From positions 124,001-188,000 of the forward strand of contig CANMSO010000006.1 of assembly GCA_947500545.1 (NCBI GenBank): a stretch of 64,000 nt of DNA, given 5' to 3'. A program made the position numbers and the translations under genes. The number at the start of each line of letters is the position of its first letter. Position 1 is the stretch's first letter. This document shows positions 26,284 to 35,109 of this stretch, one piece after another. This DNA comes from an uncultured Aquimarina sp. (GTDB lineage Bacteria; Bacteroidota; Bacteroidia; Flavobacteriales; Flavobacteriaceae). Under the pieces are notes generated by a model. It had not been told where the DNA came from. It saw only the letters and a list, made by a program, of their open reading frames with translations, and made no database searches.

Positions 26284-26820
26284 TTATTTTACTCTTTTTG
26301 TCCTTAAAAACAACCCCAACAATAATGAAAACACGATCCCGGTGATAAAATTACCAATAAACGAAAATTTTGCCTGTACACTTGTACTATAATATTTTGT
26401 TTGCTCAGTAACTTTTTGTTGTACCTGTTCTGGAGTAAGATCTAAAGCCTTCATTTTTGATACAATTACCTCTGCCATTTCTTGGTTATAGTTAGGATAG
26501 ATTAACTCATAGAATATTACAGTAAAAACAACCCCTACCAATCCTGTAGCTAAACTAGTATAGAATCCATTTTTTAAGGCTTCTTTAAATGTAAGCGTAC
26601 CTTTATTCAGTTTTTTAGTCTTTTTAAGTGCTATAAATATCCCAATCAATAGAAATATGTACAATGCAATAAATAAGATGGTACCACCATACATCAAATT
26701 ATCATTTTGCACCGATTCTGGACCTAACAAATTTAAAGCTAGTAATACCAGCATCAAAATGGTTCCTGCAAGTGCGATTAAACTTCCCGCTACAATCGAA
26801 ATTTTAAGTTTTTCTTTCAT
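26284..26820 (-). CDS. DUF4199 family membrane protein
   Basis: 178 residues, four hydrophobic segments, with the family's 'LTFKEALKNGFYTSLATGLV' motif after helix 2 and a soluble loop 110-145 before the last helix. DUF4199 is a Bacteroidota family of unknown function. It is downstream of a membrane-anchored LuxR-type regulator on the same strand with about 100 bases between. Confidence 0.78.
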   Translation of the reverse strand: MKEKLKISIVAGSLIALAGTILMLVLLALNLLGPESVQNDNLMYGGTILFIALYIFLLIGIFIALKKTKKLNKGTLTFKEALKNGFYTSLATGLVGVVFTVIFYELIYPNYNQEMAEVIVSKMKALDLTPEQVQQKVTEQTKYYSTSVQAKFSFIGNFITGIVFSLLLGLFLRTKRVK

Positions 26821-26924
26821 TGTTCTCTTTGTTTGATTATACCCTGCAAAGATTCAATATTTGTTTTGGTATTTTTAAATAAACGGGGGTGGAAAAAAGG
26901 GTGGAAATGCATTATAGCCTTTGT

Positions 26925-27329
26925 TTACAGGCTATATCTTTCTTTAATTTCTTGACGTCCTTTCACATCTAATTTCTTATAAATGTTATTTATGTGAGTT
27001 TTTATAGTTGATAATTCTACAAAAAGCGCGTTGGCGATTTCAACATTCTTTTTTCCCTGAATAATCAGTTCAACTATTTCCTTTTCTCTTGGAGTGAGTG
27101 TATTTTCATTTATGGGAGTTTGTTGATCAAGGGATCCTGATTGCCCCAAAATGATTCCGAAAGATAGTATCAAAGCAATGAAAGGAACTAATAGTAATGA
27201 ATTGATATAATTTACCTGAACAAACCCATAATATGCAGAAAAGTAGAACACATTAAAAACCAAAACACAAATAACTATCAGGGTCGATATGCCCAACAAG
27301 AATTTATATTTTGAGAAGTATTGGATCAT
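26925..27329 (-). CDS. Membrane-anchored LuxR-type helix-turn-helix regulator
   Basis: 134 residues: two membrane helices about 9-35 and 40-62, then a LuxR/GerE DNA-binding domain about 75-134 ('LTPREKEIVELIIQGKKNVEIA', 'LSTIKTHINNIYKKLDV'). There is no sensory or receiver domain. It would act from the inner membrane, possibly controlling the DUF4199 gene that follows. Such short membrane HTH proteins are common in flavobacteria; ligands are unknown. Confidence 0.83.
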   Translation of the reverse strand: MIQYFSKYKFLLGISTLIVICVLVFNVFYFSAYYGFVQVNYINSLLLVPFIALILSFGIILGQSGSLDQQTPINENTLTPREKEIVELIIQGKKNVEIANALFVELSTIKTHINNIYKKLDVKGRQEIKERYSL

Positions 27330-27400
27330 GTTTGTTTTTACTTCGATTATAGAATTACAAATGTAAAAACATTTCTTGTATACATGAGTAAGGAACTTGT

Positions 27401-27416
27401 TCTAAATGAAAAGGTT
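27401..27416. repeat. Partial copy of the 18013 repeat
   Basis: TCTAAATGAAAAGGTT is identical to 18031-18046, the loop and first right-arm bases of the hairpin after the carboxylase operon. The paired left arm is degenerate here. Confidence 0.4.
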
Positions 27417-27435
27417 ACTTAGCAATTTCATATTG

Positions 27436-28641
27436 CTAATTCTTAGTTTCTATAATTTGCCCATTATGAATGTGTCTAATATTACCATTATCATCTGGCC
27501 ATAACTGTATATTATCAAATTGAACAGGAATGCTACGTGAATAGTCGATAACTGCACTATTAGAAAGGTGAAAATGCAAATGTGGCTCTGTACTATTACC
27601 ACTATGCCCTATATTGCCAATAGGTTGTCCCTTTTTAACACGATCTCCTTCTTTTACCATTACGCTTCCAGGTTTGAGATGCAAATAGTAGGAATACTCA
27701 TTATTGCTATGCTCAATAATTACATAATTACCTGTGGTATACTTAAACCCTTTTTGTAAAAGTTTTTGTTGAGCCATCATCGTTCTAGATAAAAACTCTT
27801 CACTTGTTTCGGTAACTTGTTTTAAGTTCTGGTCAGATTCTGTCATCTCATTCATGGTTGAAACTACAACTCCATCTCCAATGCTAAATACAGGCTCGCC
27901 ATATGCATAATACTGCTCTAGCTTGTCTCCTTTTCCTGAATGTGATTTATTATCCTGTCCTATTTTCACAAAATCAAAAGCAAATTCCTGAAGAGCGCCC
28001 CATCTGTGATGGCTAACTAAAGAAGGTGTTCCAAAAGCTACCCATCTTCCCGCAAGCGGAAGATCATATGTGTTCTCTGATTTATGATTAATAATTCTTA
28101 GGCTATTTTGGCCATGCATTGTTTTACCAGCAGAATTTGTGGCTTTGACATTGATCTGTATGGAATCTGGTAATCTTTGAAATAGCAAAGTGTTGTATGT
28201 ACTAATTAATCCCTGATTCTCTTCGAGTGTTTTATTTTCTGAAAAAGATATGTCACTCAGATATTTAGATGTTCTAAATTGAAAATCATAAAGTGCTAGC
28301 ACTCCCTGTTCTTTGTACATTTTAAATTTTTGTGATGTTTTAATTAAGCTGCTATCTTCGATACGCAATTTTTGCATCAGTTGCCCATCCTTATAAACAT
28401 CTAACCATACTTCTTCTACAATTGCACGCTCTTTATTCAAATTAACAATCGCCATATTTTGAATAACTGCGTTGTATAGATTTAATGGAGTTCCAACTCC
28501 TTTAATTTCATATACAAAAACAGTGTCTTTGGGTTCTATTCTAACCTCAAGTTGATTTGATTCTGAAACAACTTCACTGCTGCAACCAGCCAATGCTATA
28601 AACAGCACGAAAAATGAATAATATATTGATTTAACAGACAT
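27436..28641 (-). CDS. M23-family peptidase lipoprotein
   Basis: 401 residues. Lipoprotein signal with lipobox ending at Cys20 ('FIALAGCSS'). Residues about 30-200 are a beta-rich domain of unknown role; the LytM/M23 domain covers about 210-390, with His...Asp in 'HHRWGALQEFAFDF', 'YYLHLKPGSVMV', 'GQPIGNIGHSGNSTEPHLHFHL' giving the zinc-site HxH. M23 enzymes cut peptidoglycan cross-bridges or short peptides in the envelope. A second protein with the same core lies at 30963-31970. Confidence 0.87.
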   Translation of the reverse strand: MSVKSIYYSFFVLFIALAGCSSEVVSESNQLEVRIEPKDTVFVYEIKGVGTPLNLYNAVIQNMAIVNLNKERAIVEEVWLDVYKDGQLMQKLRIEDSSLIKTSQKFKMYKEQGVLALYDFQFRTSKYLSDISFSENKTLEENQGLISTYNTLLFQRLPDSIQINVKATNSAGKTMHGQNSLRIINHKSENTYDLPLAGRWVAFGTPSLVSHHRWGALQEFAFDFVKIGQDNKSHSGKGDKLEQYYAYGEPVFSIGDGVVVSTMNEMTESDQNLKQVTETSEEFLSRTMMAQQKLLQKGFKYTTGNYVIIEHSNNEYSYYLHLKPGSVMVKEGDRVKKGQPIGNIGHSGNSTEPHLHFHLSNSAVIDYSRSIPVQFDNIQLWPDDNGNIRHIHNGQIIETKN

Positions 28642-28686
28642 AACTATATATAAGATTTAGTTTTTTAATTTTCCTATTCTCTGTCC

Positions 28687-28803
28687 TTATTTTACCGTAA
28701 GCGATGTAATTCTATTTTTTTCAAACAACAGAAGTACAGTAGACCCTCCAAAGGCAAAATGACTTAACTTCTCCCTTTGTATACTTTTATCGGGGCATTG
28801 GGT
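28687..28803 (-). pseudogene. C-terminal remnant of a phosphatidylserine decarboxylase
   Basis: A 38-codon open stretch, directly preceded by an in-frame stop and without a start, reads 'REKLSHFAFGGSTVLLLFEKNRI'-like (the core is 'FAFGGSTVLLLFE'). This matches the end of phosphatidylserine decarboxylases, where the (G/L)GST motif is the self-cleavage site that forms the pyruvoyl group. Nothing upstream encodes the remaining roughly 200 residues, so the gene has been lost apart from its tail. Confidence 0.55.
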
Positions 28804-28893
28804 TTAATTATCTATGTACTTATCATATCACAGTAAAATAGGTTCCTATTTTATTTACAGCTTATAGTTCCTTATATTAATGACAACTTCTCA

Positions 28894-29316
28894 CTACTTT
28901 AATCTTGATTTTGAGATGCGTGGTTTAATTCTAACAACTAAAAAATATGCAATACCTAACCCAACTACAGAAAATATTATATCATTTGAGTCATAGACAT
29001 TATTACCTCCTAAATTATGAACCTTAAACTCTTGTAGAATTACATAAATTGCCGATAATAGTATGGCCAAAATATAAATCTGCTCTTCTTTAACTTGATG
29101 TTTTGTTGGGATCCATTTATGATTAATAACGAGTCCTAGCATGGTTACTGTCATAACTCCAACGATTGCTTCACAAAAATTCGGAAATGATAATAAAAAG
29201 AGTTTAAAAAATTCAGGATAATCATTCTTAAGAACATACGGTCTTATTGCCTTAAAGAATATGAAAGGAATAAGGATCCCTATTTGTATTCTTGCTAATT
29301 TTAATATATCCCCCAT
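28894..29316 (-). CDS. Small membrane protein, possibly VanZ-like
   Basis: 140 residues with four hydrophobic segments. The end, 'VILQEFKVHNLGG' followed by 'YDSNDIIFSVVGLGIAYFL', resembles the E(x)Q...D.ian.iG pattern of VanZ-like proteins, but the match is loose. Function unknown. It lies alone between the decarboxylase remnant and the cytosine deaminase. Confidence 0.5.
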   Translation of the reverse strand: MGDILKLARIQIGILIPFIFFKAIRPYVLKNDYPEFFKLFLLSFPNFCEAIVGVMTVTMLGLVINHKWIPTKHQVKEEQIYILAILLSAIYVILQEFKVHNLGGNNVYDSNDIIFSVVGLGIAYFLVVRIKPRISKSRLK

Positions 29317-29381
29317 ATTAAGTATACTGCTCTATGACTTTTAAAACTGCGTACCGAAATCCAATTACAATCACTCATTCT

Positions 29382-29819
29382 TTACACCCCTATATCCTCA
29401 TTCCATAAATCCTTGTTGGATTGGATAAATGATTTCATTAGTTCTTTACAGGTGCTATCATTGGCTACTACAACTTCAACACCTCTTTCTGCTAACAATT
29501 TCTCTTCTCCCAGGAACGTCTCATTCTCACCAATTATTACTTTAGGAATTCCGTAGAGTAAAATTGTACCCGAGCACATGGGGCAAGGTGATAAAGTGGT
29601 ATATAAAACACATTCCTGATAAACACTTGCGGATTGTCTCCCTGCATTCTCGAGAGCATCCATTTCGCCATGTAGTATCACACTGCCATTTTGTACTCTT
29701 CGATTATGCCCCCGACCAATAATCTTTCCGTTATGAACAAGAACAGAGCCAATTGGTATTCCTCCTTCTGCAAGACCGGATTTAGCTTCATTAACCGCTT
29801 CTAAAAGAAATTCATCCAT
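29382..29819 (-). CDS. Cytosine deaminase, yeast Fcy1 type
   Basis: 145 residues. Zinc site His50-x-Glu52 ('LHGEMDALENAGR') and Cys79-x2-Cys82 ('LSPCPMC'), followed by 'GTILLYGIPKVIIGENETF' and the C-terminal 'LWNEDIG'. These segments follow the small fungal cytosine deaminase almost residue by residue, including the C-terminal lid, rather than the larger bacterial CodA amidohydrolase. The expected reaction is cytosine to uracil (and related bases) for pyrimidine salvage. A nucleoside or guanine deaminase is less likely. The DinB-like gene ends 12 bases upstream. Confidence 0.85.
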   Translation of the reverse strand: MDEFLLEAVNEAKSGLAEGGIPIGSVLVHNGKIIGRGHNRRVQNGSVILHGEMDALENAGRQSASVYQECVLYTTLSPCPMCSGTILLYGIPKVIIGENETFLGEEKLLAERGVEVVVANDSTCKELMKSFIQSNKDLWNEDIGV

Positions 29820-29831
29820 GTTTTCTAATTT

Positions 29832-30305
29832 TTACGTATTAGTTTGCTGAAGTATTTTTTTTATGAGTACAATCTGCCCCAAATGATAATGGGAGTGCTC
29901 AATAATTCCGTGAATATTTCTGTAGTAAATCCCGTATTTTTCTTCTGAAAAAAATTCCCAAAGGGTATCCTCTGGCAATTGCTCAATTAAGTTCGCAAAG
30001 TCTTCGGCATCAATCCAAACCTTGTTCAAAAAAATTTCCCAATCTTCTTGTGAACCAATTGGTGGGTGATCAAAGCTATATTTATCCTTAATTTCGAGCT
30101 GCCCTCCTTGTAATACATTGAGTACTCCACTTATAAAATAGTTAATATGATAAACGAGAGTTGCTATAGTATTAAAAGAATAGACTTGCGTTGTAGCTTG
30201 TTGCCAGGTTACATCCTCTAGAGTATCTTTAAGGTTTGACCAGCTCCAGTTTCCCCCAAAATGAATTTCTCTAAAATGTTTTGCTATTTGCGTTGTTACC
30301 CTCAC
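29832..30305 (-). CDS. DinB-like protein (DUF1572-type)
   Basis: 157 residues, four-helix-bundle pattern with a putative metal triad: His in 'LVYHINYFISGV' and His pair in 'GIIEHSHYHLGQIVLIKK'. This fits the DinB/DUF1572 superfamily, which includes thiol-dependent transferases and proteins of unknown role. It is in tandem with the cytosine deaminase and probably co-transcribed. Confidence 0.75.
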   Translation of the reverse strand: MRVTTQIAKHFREIHFGGNWSWSNLKDTLEDVTWQQATTQVYSFNTIATLVYHINYFISGVLNVLQGGQLEIKDKYSFDHPPIGSQEDWEIFLNKVWIDAEDFANLIEQLPEDTLWEFFSEEKYGIYYRNIHGIIEHSHYHLGQIVLIKKILQQTNT

Positions 30306-30435
30306 GTTCTTAGTTTTTGGTTTTACTTGTTACCTGTAATTATATAAATTTACAAAAGGTAATTATATCTCTCAAATATAATGGATTAAGTTTCTAGCCG
30401 TAACGATTACTTTGGTTTTACTTTATAACAACCAA

Positions 30436-30876
30436 TTATTGTTTTTCTGCAAATTCTTTAAATTGATTCATCCATTTTTCTCCCTGTTTTCGATACATCC
30501 CAGGAAATAGAATCGCAATAAGCTTTGGCATAAACCAATTTATACGAGTATATTCAAATTCATACTCATACCTCGTTTTGTTATTATCAAGGGCAGTAAA
30601 AGTGCATTTCATAGTATTATCCATATGCTTATGATGATAACTTGCCTCAAAAGAATTTGGTAATTTATTTGCAGTGATTGTTTCGATCAATTCCATATCT
30701 CGTTTCCCATGCTTGAAATACATTTTGGAAACTGCTCCATCTTCTCCTTCTTCACCACTTAGCAACTCTTTACTAATAAAACCATCCTGATATTCTTTTA
30801 GGTTATTTGGATCTGCAAAAAGTTCAGCTAGTTTATCTATATTCTGATTAATGTCTTTAAAGCCCTTAAATTTCAT
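30436..30876 (-). CDS. SRPBCC-superfamily protein
   Basis: 146 residues matching the START/Bet v 1-like pattern: N-terminal strand-helix 'KFKGFKDINQNIDKLAELFADP', several antiparallel strands ('SFEASYHHKHMDNTMKCTF'-like, 'RYEYEFEYTRINWF') and a long C-terminal helix. Such proteins bind hydrophobic small molecules or act as cyclases; no ligand can be named. Single gene. Confidence 0.7.
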   Translation of the reverse strand: MKFKGFKDINQNIDKLAELFADPNNLKEYQDGFISKELLSGEEGEDGAVSKMYFKHGKRDMELIETITANKLPNSFEASYHHKHMDNTMKCTFTALDNNKTRYEYEFEYTRINWFMPKLIAILFPGMYRKQGEKWMNQFKEFAEKQ

Positions 30877-30962
30877 CTTTATAGGATTTTGTAGATTCTT
30901 TTATAAATATAATAAATACAGATTTATCTCTAATAATGCATCAATAATTGCAGGCAGCGTAT

Positions 30963-31970
30963 TTAATTCTTTATTTTATCTCCTCGTACAGGAATATAAT
31001 CTTCCTTAATTTTGTCGTGAACGTTAATCTTTTTAAAGTGAGTCCATGCTCCTGTTGCAGCGCCAAAATCGGGTATATTCTGTACTTGAAAATGAAGATG
31101 TGGCTCTGTTGAGTTACCAGAGTTACCGCATAACCCTATTAGTTCTCCTTGTTTTACGTATTGTCCTTCTTTGACTGTGATAGAGTTCTGTTTAAGGTGT
31201 CCCAATAGAATATATTCTTTATTTTTTGTTTCCAAAAGAACGGTATTACCACTTCCTGCTGAAGGATTCATAGCTGGCCAATTATTATCTGGTATGTCAT
31301 CATAGGCATAGATCACTTTTGCATCTACAGGAGCAATAATATCTTTTCCAAAGGCGTAGAAATCTTCATTTTTAGTGGCTCCATTATTATGTGACTTACC
31401 ATTACTTCCCATCACCCAAAAATCAAATGCACCTCTCATACTGGCGTATGCATTATGATAATTGTCGCTTGTTTTTTTACCTCCCCAAAACACATACCAC
31501 TCATCATTAAAGGGTAATATGAGATCTGACTTATTTCGTTCTAGTATCGGAGCATCTTTGTATACATAATCACTGCTAATTGACATTTTAGATACTTTAC
31601 TATTGTCATTTAGATAAAAAACCACTTTTAATGTAGCCATTTTTTGAAACACACTTCTGTAGGTAAAAGAATTCCCATCGGTCTTGTCTAGAGTGAGTGA
31701 ATGTATATGACCAATTTGTGAAGCCATTTGACGAAAGCTGCTCTTAAGCTTTTGAGTAGTATTGCGTTTTTTCATATCATCATCAAACAACACTACAAAT
31801 GCATCTATTGCTTCATCATTAAATGCAGCCACAAATGCTTTCTCCACTTTTAGGAGTTCATCATTTGGTACTTGGGCAGATGATCTTTTATACGAAAAAC
31901 TAAGAACAATTACCATTAATAACAACAAGCAATTGCGCATACTAATTAGTATTGAGACGAATAAATTCAT
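30963..31970 (-). CDS. Secreted M23-family peptidase with N-terminal NTF2/DUF3887-like domain
   Basis: 335 residues. A signal peptide precedes 'SSAQVPNDELL'; translation may start at 31970 or at the internal Met at 31940, which gives the more standard signal peptide. Residues about 35-130 look like an NTF2/DUF3887-type domain ('VAAFNDEAIDAFVVLFDDDM'). The M23 domain, about 165-320, has 'AFDFWVMGSNGKSH', 'ILLGHLKQNS' and 'GNSGNSTEPHLHFQV'. The catalytic core closely resembles the lipoprotein at 27436-28641, so the two are probably an old duplication with different N-termini. Confidence 0.85.
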   Translation of the reverse strand: MNLFVSILISMRNCLLLLMVIVLSFSYKRSSAQVPNDELLKVEKAFVAAFNDEAIDAFVVLFDDDMKKRNTTQKLKSSFRQMASQIGHIHSLTLDKTDGNSFTYRSVFQKMATLKVVFYLNDNSKVSKMSISSDYVYKDAPILERNKSDLILPFNDEWYVFWGGKKTSDNYHNAYASMRGAFDFWVMGSNGKSHNNGATKNEDFYAFGKDIIAPVDAKVIYAYDDIPDNNWPAMNPSAGSGNTVLLETKNKEYILLGHLKQNSITVKEGQYVKQGELIGLCGNSGNSTEPHLHFQVQNIPDFGAATGAWTHFKKINVHDKIKEDYIPVRGDKIKN

Positions 31971-32234
31971 GCTGTATTTTAATCATATAGTTACTAAAAT
32001 GACTATATGTTTTAGGCAAAGTTGCAGCATGATACGCTGTAGGTTTTTAAGACTAAGTAATACTACCTGTTTTACAAAATCAGTATTTGTACTCTATTAT
32101 AAATCAGATTAATACAAGAAATTTGATATGAAGTAAAGAATACATATTTGAACCAGTGGCTACTATCATTTTGTTATTCAAAAGCGGAATCCGAAAAGCT
32201 CGTAGAGTAGGAATTACATAAATTATTAAACATC

Positions 32235-32585
32235 ATGGCAGTAAAAACGCATAATACAGATATTTTGGATCACATTAATGGACCAGAAACATTAGCCGGT
32301 CAAGCGGTAGCAAATAGTGCATGTATTTCTTTATTAGAAGTAATAAAAGTTTGCGCAGATCTACAGGGGGAAAGTGTAAAACTAAAAGTGTATTTAGCCG
32401 GAGTAGAAATTGGCAGTGGTACAATAGACTTAGCCCACCCTACTATAACATTTGGTGGTGGTGCACTTGGATATAAAGCCGAAATTACAATAACTCTTGA
32501 AACAAATCCATTTGCCTTAAAAATTTGCGGAAAAGTTTCCTCTCCTTTTGGAAGCAAGTCTGGATGTACTATATTAAACCTCTAA
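32235..32585 (+). CDS. Small protein of unknown family
   Basis: 116 residues, no signal peptide or membrane helix, four cysteines. The middle is strongly alternating ('SVKLKVYLAGVEIGSGTIDL', 'ITFGGGALGYKAEITITLE'), suggesting a beta-sandwich. I recognise no family. It has its own 260-base upstream region and a strong terminator, so it is a separate transcription unit. The clean start and stop and biased codons argue that it is a real gene. Confidence 0.6.
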   Translation: MAVKTHNTDILDHINGPETLAGQAVANSACISLLEVIKVCADLQGESVKLKVYLAGVEIGSGTIDLAHPTITFGGGALGYKAEITITLETNPFALKICGKVSSPFGSKSGCTILNL

Positions 32586-32598
32586 AGAACTTCTTTAT

Positions 32599-32633
32599 AG
32601 CAGGTTCATTTAAACACTATAAATGAACCTGCT
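32599..32633. terminator. Bidirectional hairpin terminator
   Basis: Perfect 13-bp arms AGCAGGTTCATTT / AAATGAACCTGCT with a 9-base loop, followed by TTATTG on the plus strand. It lies between the convergent unknown gene and the end of the acetate operon and probably serves both. Confidence 0.75.
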
Positions 32634-32680
32634 TTATTGTAATTCATACTATATAAAAATCATTAGTTAGTAAATTTTTA

Positions 32681-33178
32681 TTACCCACTATTAGATATCA
32701 CTTCTTCAGATGTTAACCCAAAAATTGGCGGTGTTTTGACCTTCAACATTCCTAGATATAGATATAGCTGCCCCCGATGGTGTACTTCATGCTCTACCAT
32801 CGCTCGTAACCATTTCCAGATGGTGATTTCTATTCCTCCTGGTGTTTTACATTTCTTATGAAGATCTTCTGTTCCTAACCTAGAAAATATCTCCATGGAT
32901 TCAGCATTCATTTGATTGTAAAACGAAATCGTTGCTTCATAACCATTGGCATACTCTCTTCCGCAACCACTATAAAGGCTAGGTTTAAACTGTACTGTTT
33001 CTGCATACATATACCTTTCTATCGTTGCTAGATGTCTTATGATATCGCCAATAGTAAACTTTCCTGCTTGATAGGTCCATTCTATATCTTCAGATGGGAT
33101 ATATTCAAAAAGTCGTCGAGTCCTGTTCTTGATTTTTGAGTAGTACTCTAAAAAACTATTTATATCCTTGATTTCCAT
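32681..33178 (-). CDS. DinB-family protein at the end of the acetate operon
   Basis: 165 residues, DinB four-helix pattern with putative metal ligands His in 'IIRHLATIERYM' and 'MVEHEVHHRGQLYLYLG'. Related proteins include bacillithiol or mycothiol transferases, but most are uncharacterised. Starts 12 bases after acetyl-CoA synthetase, so it is very probably the last gene of the operon. A link to acetate metabolism is only positional. Confidence 0.78.
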   Translation of the reverse strand: MEIKDINSFLEYYSKIKNRTRRLFEYIPSEDIEWTYQAGKFTIGDIIRHLATIERYMYAETVQFKPSLYSGCGREYANGYEATISFYNQMNAESMEIFSRLGTEDLHKKCKTPGGIEITIWKWLRAMVEHEVHHRGQLYLYLGMLKVKTPPIFGLTSEEVISNSG

Positions 33179-33190
33179 TTTTGAATGTAA

Positions 33191-35098
33191 TTACAATGCC
33201 TTATCCATAATCTCTTGTACCACTTCAGGGTTTAATAATGTACTCGTATCCCCTAAGTTGCTGGTATCTTTTGAAGCTATTTTACGTAAAATACGTCGCA
33301 TAATCTTACCACTACGAGTTTTCGGTAATCCTGGTACAAATTGTATTTTATCAAGCTTAGCAATGGGGCCAATACGTTCTGTAATCTGTTGATTAACCTC
33401 TTTACTTAGATTACCTCTATCACGATATTCTCCAGTTTCTTTTAAAATCACAAATCCGTACAATGCATTTCCTTTAACATCATGTGGAAAACCAACAATA
33501 GCAGATTCTGCAACAGCAGGATGCTCGTTAATAGCATCTTCAATAGGTGCTGTACCCAGGTTATGACCAGAAACAATAATTACATCATCTACTCTACCTG
33601 TGATTCTATAATATCCCACCTCATCTCGCAGCGCACCATCACCCGTGAAATACTTATTCTCAAAAGCTGAAAAATAAGTATCCTTAAAACGTTTATGATT
33701 GCCCCAAATTGTTCTTGCCATAGAAGGCCAGGGAAATTTGATACATAATCGCCCGTCGACCTGATTTCCTTTTATCTCTTGTCCGTTTTCATCCATTAAA
33801 GCGGGTTGGATTCCTGGCATTGGTAAAGTTGCGTATGTAGGTTTTGTAGGTGTAGAATATGGTATGGGAGATATCATGATTCCTCCTGTTTCTGTTTGCC
33901 ACCAGGTATCTACTATTGGCGATTTTTTATCCCCAACATGATCATTATACCAGTGCCATGCTTCTTCGTTAATAGGCTCTCCAACCGTTCCCAATACTTT
34001 TAGGCTAGAAAGATCACGATTAGTTACATAATCCAGGTTTTCTTTTGCCAAAGCCCTAATTGCGGTAGGAGCGGTATAAAACTGAGTTATTTTATGCTTT
34101 TGTACGATATCCCAAAAACGCCCAAAATCAGGATATGATGGTACACCTTCAAACATCACAGTTGTTGCTCCGTTGGCCAATGGACCATACACGATATAAG
34201 AATGACCTGTGATCCAACCAATATCTGCAGTACACCAATATATATCGTCTTCTTTATATTGAAATACATTTTTAAATGTATATGCAGTATATACCATATA
34301 TCCCGCAGTGGTATGTAACATACCTTTTGGCATTCCTGTAGATCCCGAAGTATATAGAATAAACAGGGGATCTTCTGCGTTCATAATTTCTGGTACACAA
34401 TCTTTATACGCATCATCAAGTAACGGTTGTAACCAATGATCCCGACCGCTCTTCATATTGATGTCAGAATTGATGCGTTTTGCAACCAAAACGGTCTTTA
34501 TTCCGGGACAACTTTCTAGGGCTTCATCTACAATACCTTTTAAATCAATAGTTTTAGCTCCTCTATATGATCCGTCTGAAGTAATAACCATTTTTGCTTC
34601 ACAATCATTTATTCGTGTTGATAATGCTGTAGCCGAAAATCCAGCAAAAACTACAGAATGAACAGCCCCTATTCTGGCACAAGCCAATACAGAAATTGCT
34701 AACTCAGGAATCATCGGTAAATAGATACACACTCGATCTCCTTTGCCAATACCCTGCTCTTTAAGTACATTAGCAAACTTACATACACGCTCATGCAATT
34801 GTTTGTATGTAATGTGCTGCGCATCTTCATTTGGATCGTTGGGTTCAAAAAGGATTGCCGTTTTATGCCCCCTGTTACGCAAATGTCTATCTATACAATT
34901 CTCTGTTATATTTAATTGCGCCCCGTCAAACCATTTAATTTCAGGTTTTGTAAAATCCCAGCTCAATACATTATCCCATTTTTTTCGCCACATGAAATGC
35001 TCCTCGGCAACTTCTGCCCAAAAGGTTTCAGGATCTCTTACTGATTTTCGATATACTTGATAATATTCTTCTAGATGTTTTATGTGATAATTACTCAT
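33191..35098 (-). CDS. acs: Acetyl-CoA synthetase (AMP-forming)
   Basis: 635 residues, full length for the family. ATP-binding loop 'YTSGSTGMPKGMLHT', 'DTWWQTETGG' (adenine binding), hinge and A8 region 'GRVDDVIIVSGHNLGTAPIE', and C-terminal 'KTRSGKIMRRILRK' with the lysine that is acetylated in AcsA enzymes. It activates acetate to acetyl-CoA in the cytoplasm. The surrounding genes supply uptake (symporter and DUF4212), a porin and a dedicated two-component system, so the operon is built for acetate scavenging. Confidence 0.95.
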   Translation of the reverse strand: MSNYHIKHLEEYYQVYRKSVRDPETFWAEVAEEHFMWRKKWDNVLSWDFTKPEIKWFDGAQLNITENCIDRHLRNRGHKTAILFEPNDPNEDAQHITYKQLHERVCKFANVLKEQGIGKGDRVCIYLPMIPELAISVLACARIGAVHSVVFAGFSATALSTRINDCEAKMVITSDGSYRGAKTIDLKGIVDEALESCPGIKTVLVAKRINSDINMKSGRDHWLQPLLDDAYKDCVPEIMNAEDPLFILYTSGSTGMPKGMLHTTAGYMVYTAYTFKNVFQYKEDDIYWCTADIGWITGHSYIVYGPLANGATTVMFEGVPSYPDFGRFWDIVQKHKITQFYTAPTAIRALAKENLDYVTNRDLSSLKVLGTVGEPINEEAWHWYNDHVGDKKSPIVDTWWQTETGGIMISPIPYSTPTKPTYATLPMPGIQPALMDENGQEIKGNQVDGRLCIKFPWPSMARTIWGNHKRFKDTYFSAFENKYFTGDGALRDEVGYYRITGRVDDVIIVSGHNLGTAPIEDAINEHPAVAESAIVGFPHDVKGNALYGFVILKETGEYRDRGNLSKEVNQQITERIGPIAKLDKIQFVPGLPKTRSGKIMRRILRKIASKDTSNLGDTSTLLNPEVVQEIMDKAL

Positions 35099-35109
35099 TG
35101 TGGTTGGTT

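Noticed and set aside
18013..27420. CRISPR array from repeated GAAGCAATCT elements
   Set aside because: Copies are kilobases apart, diverged and palindromic, without regular spacers.
33482..35060. Plus-strand ORFs inside the acetyl-CoA synthetase gene
   Set aside because: They are antisense shadows; the minus-strand enzyme is full length with all motifs.
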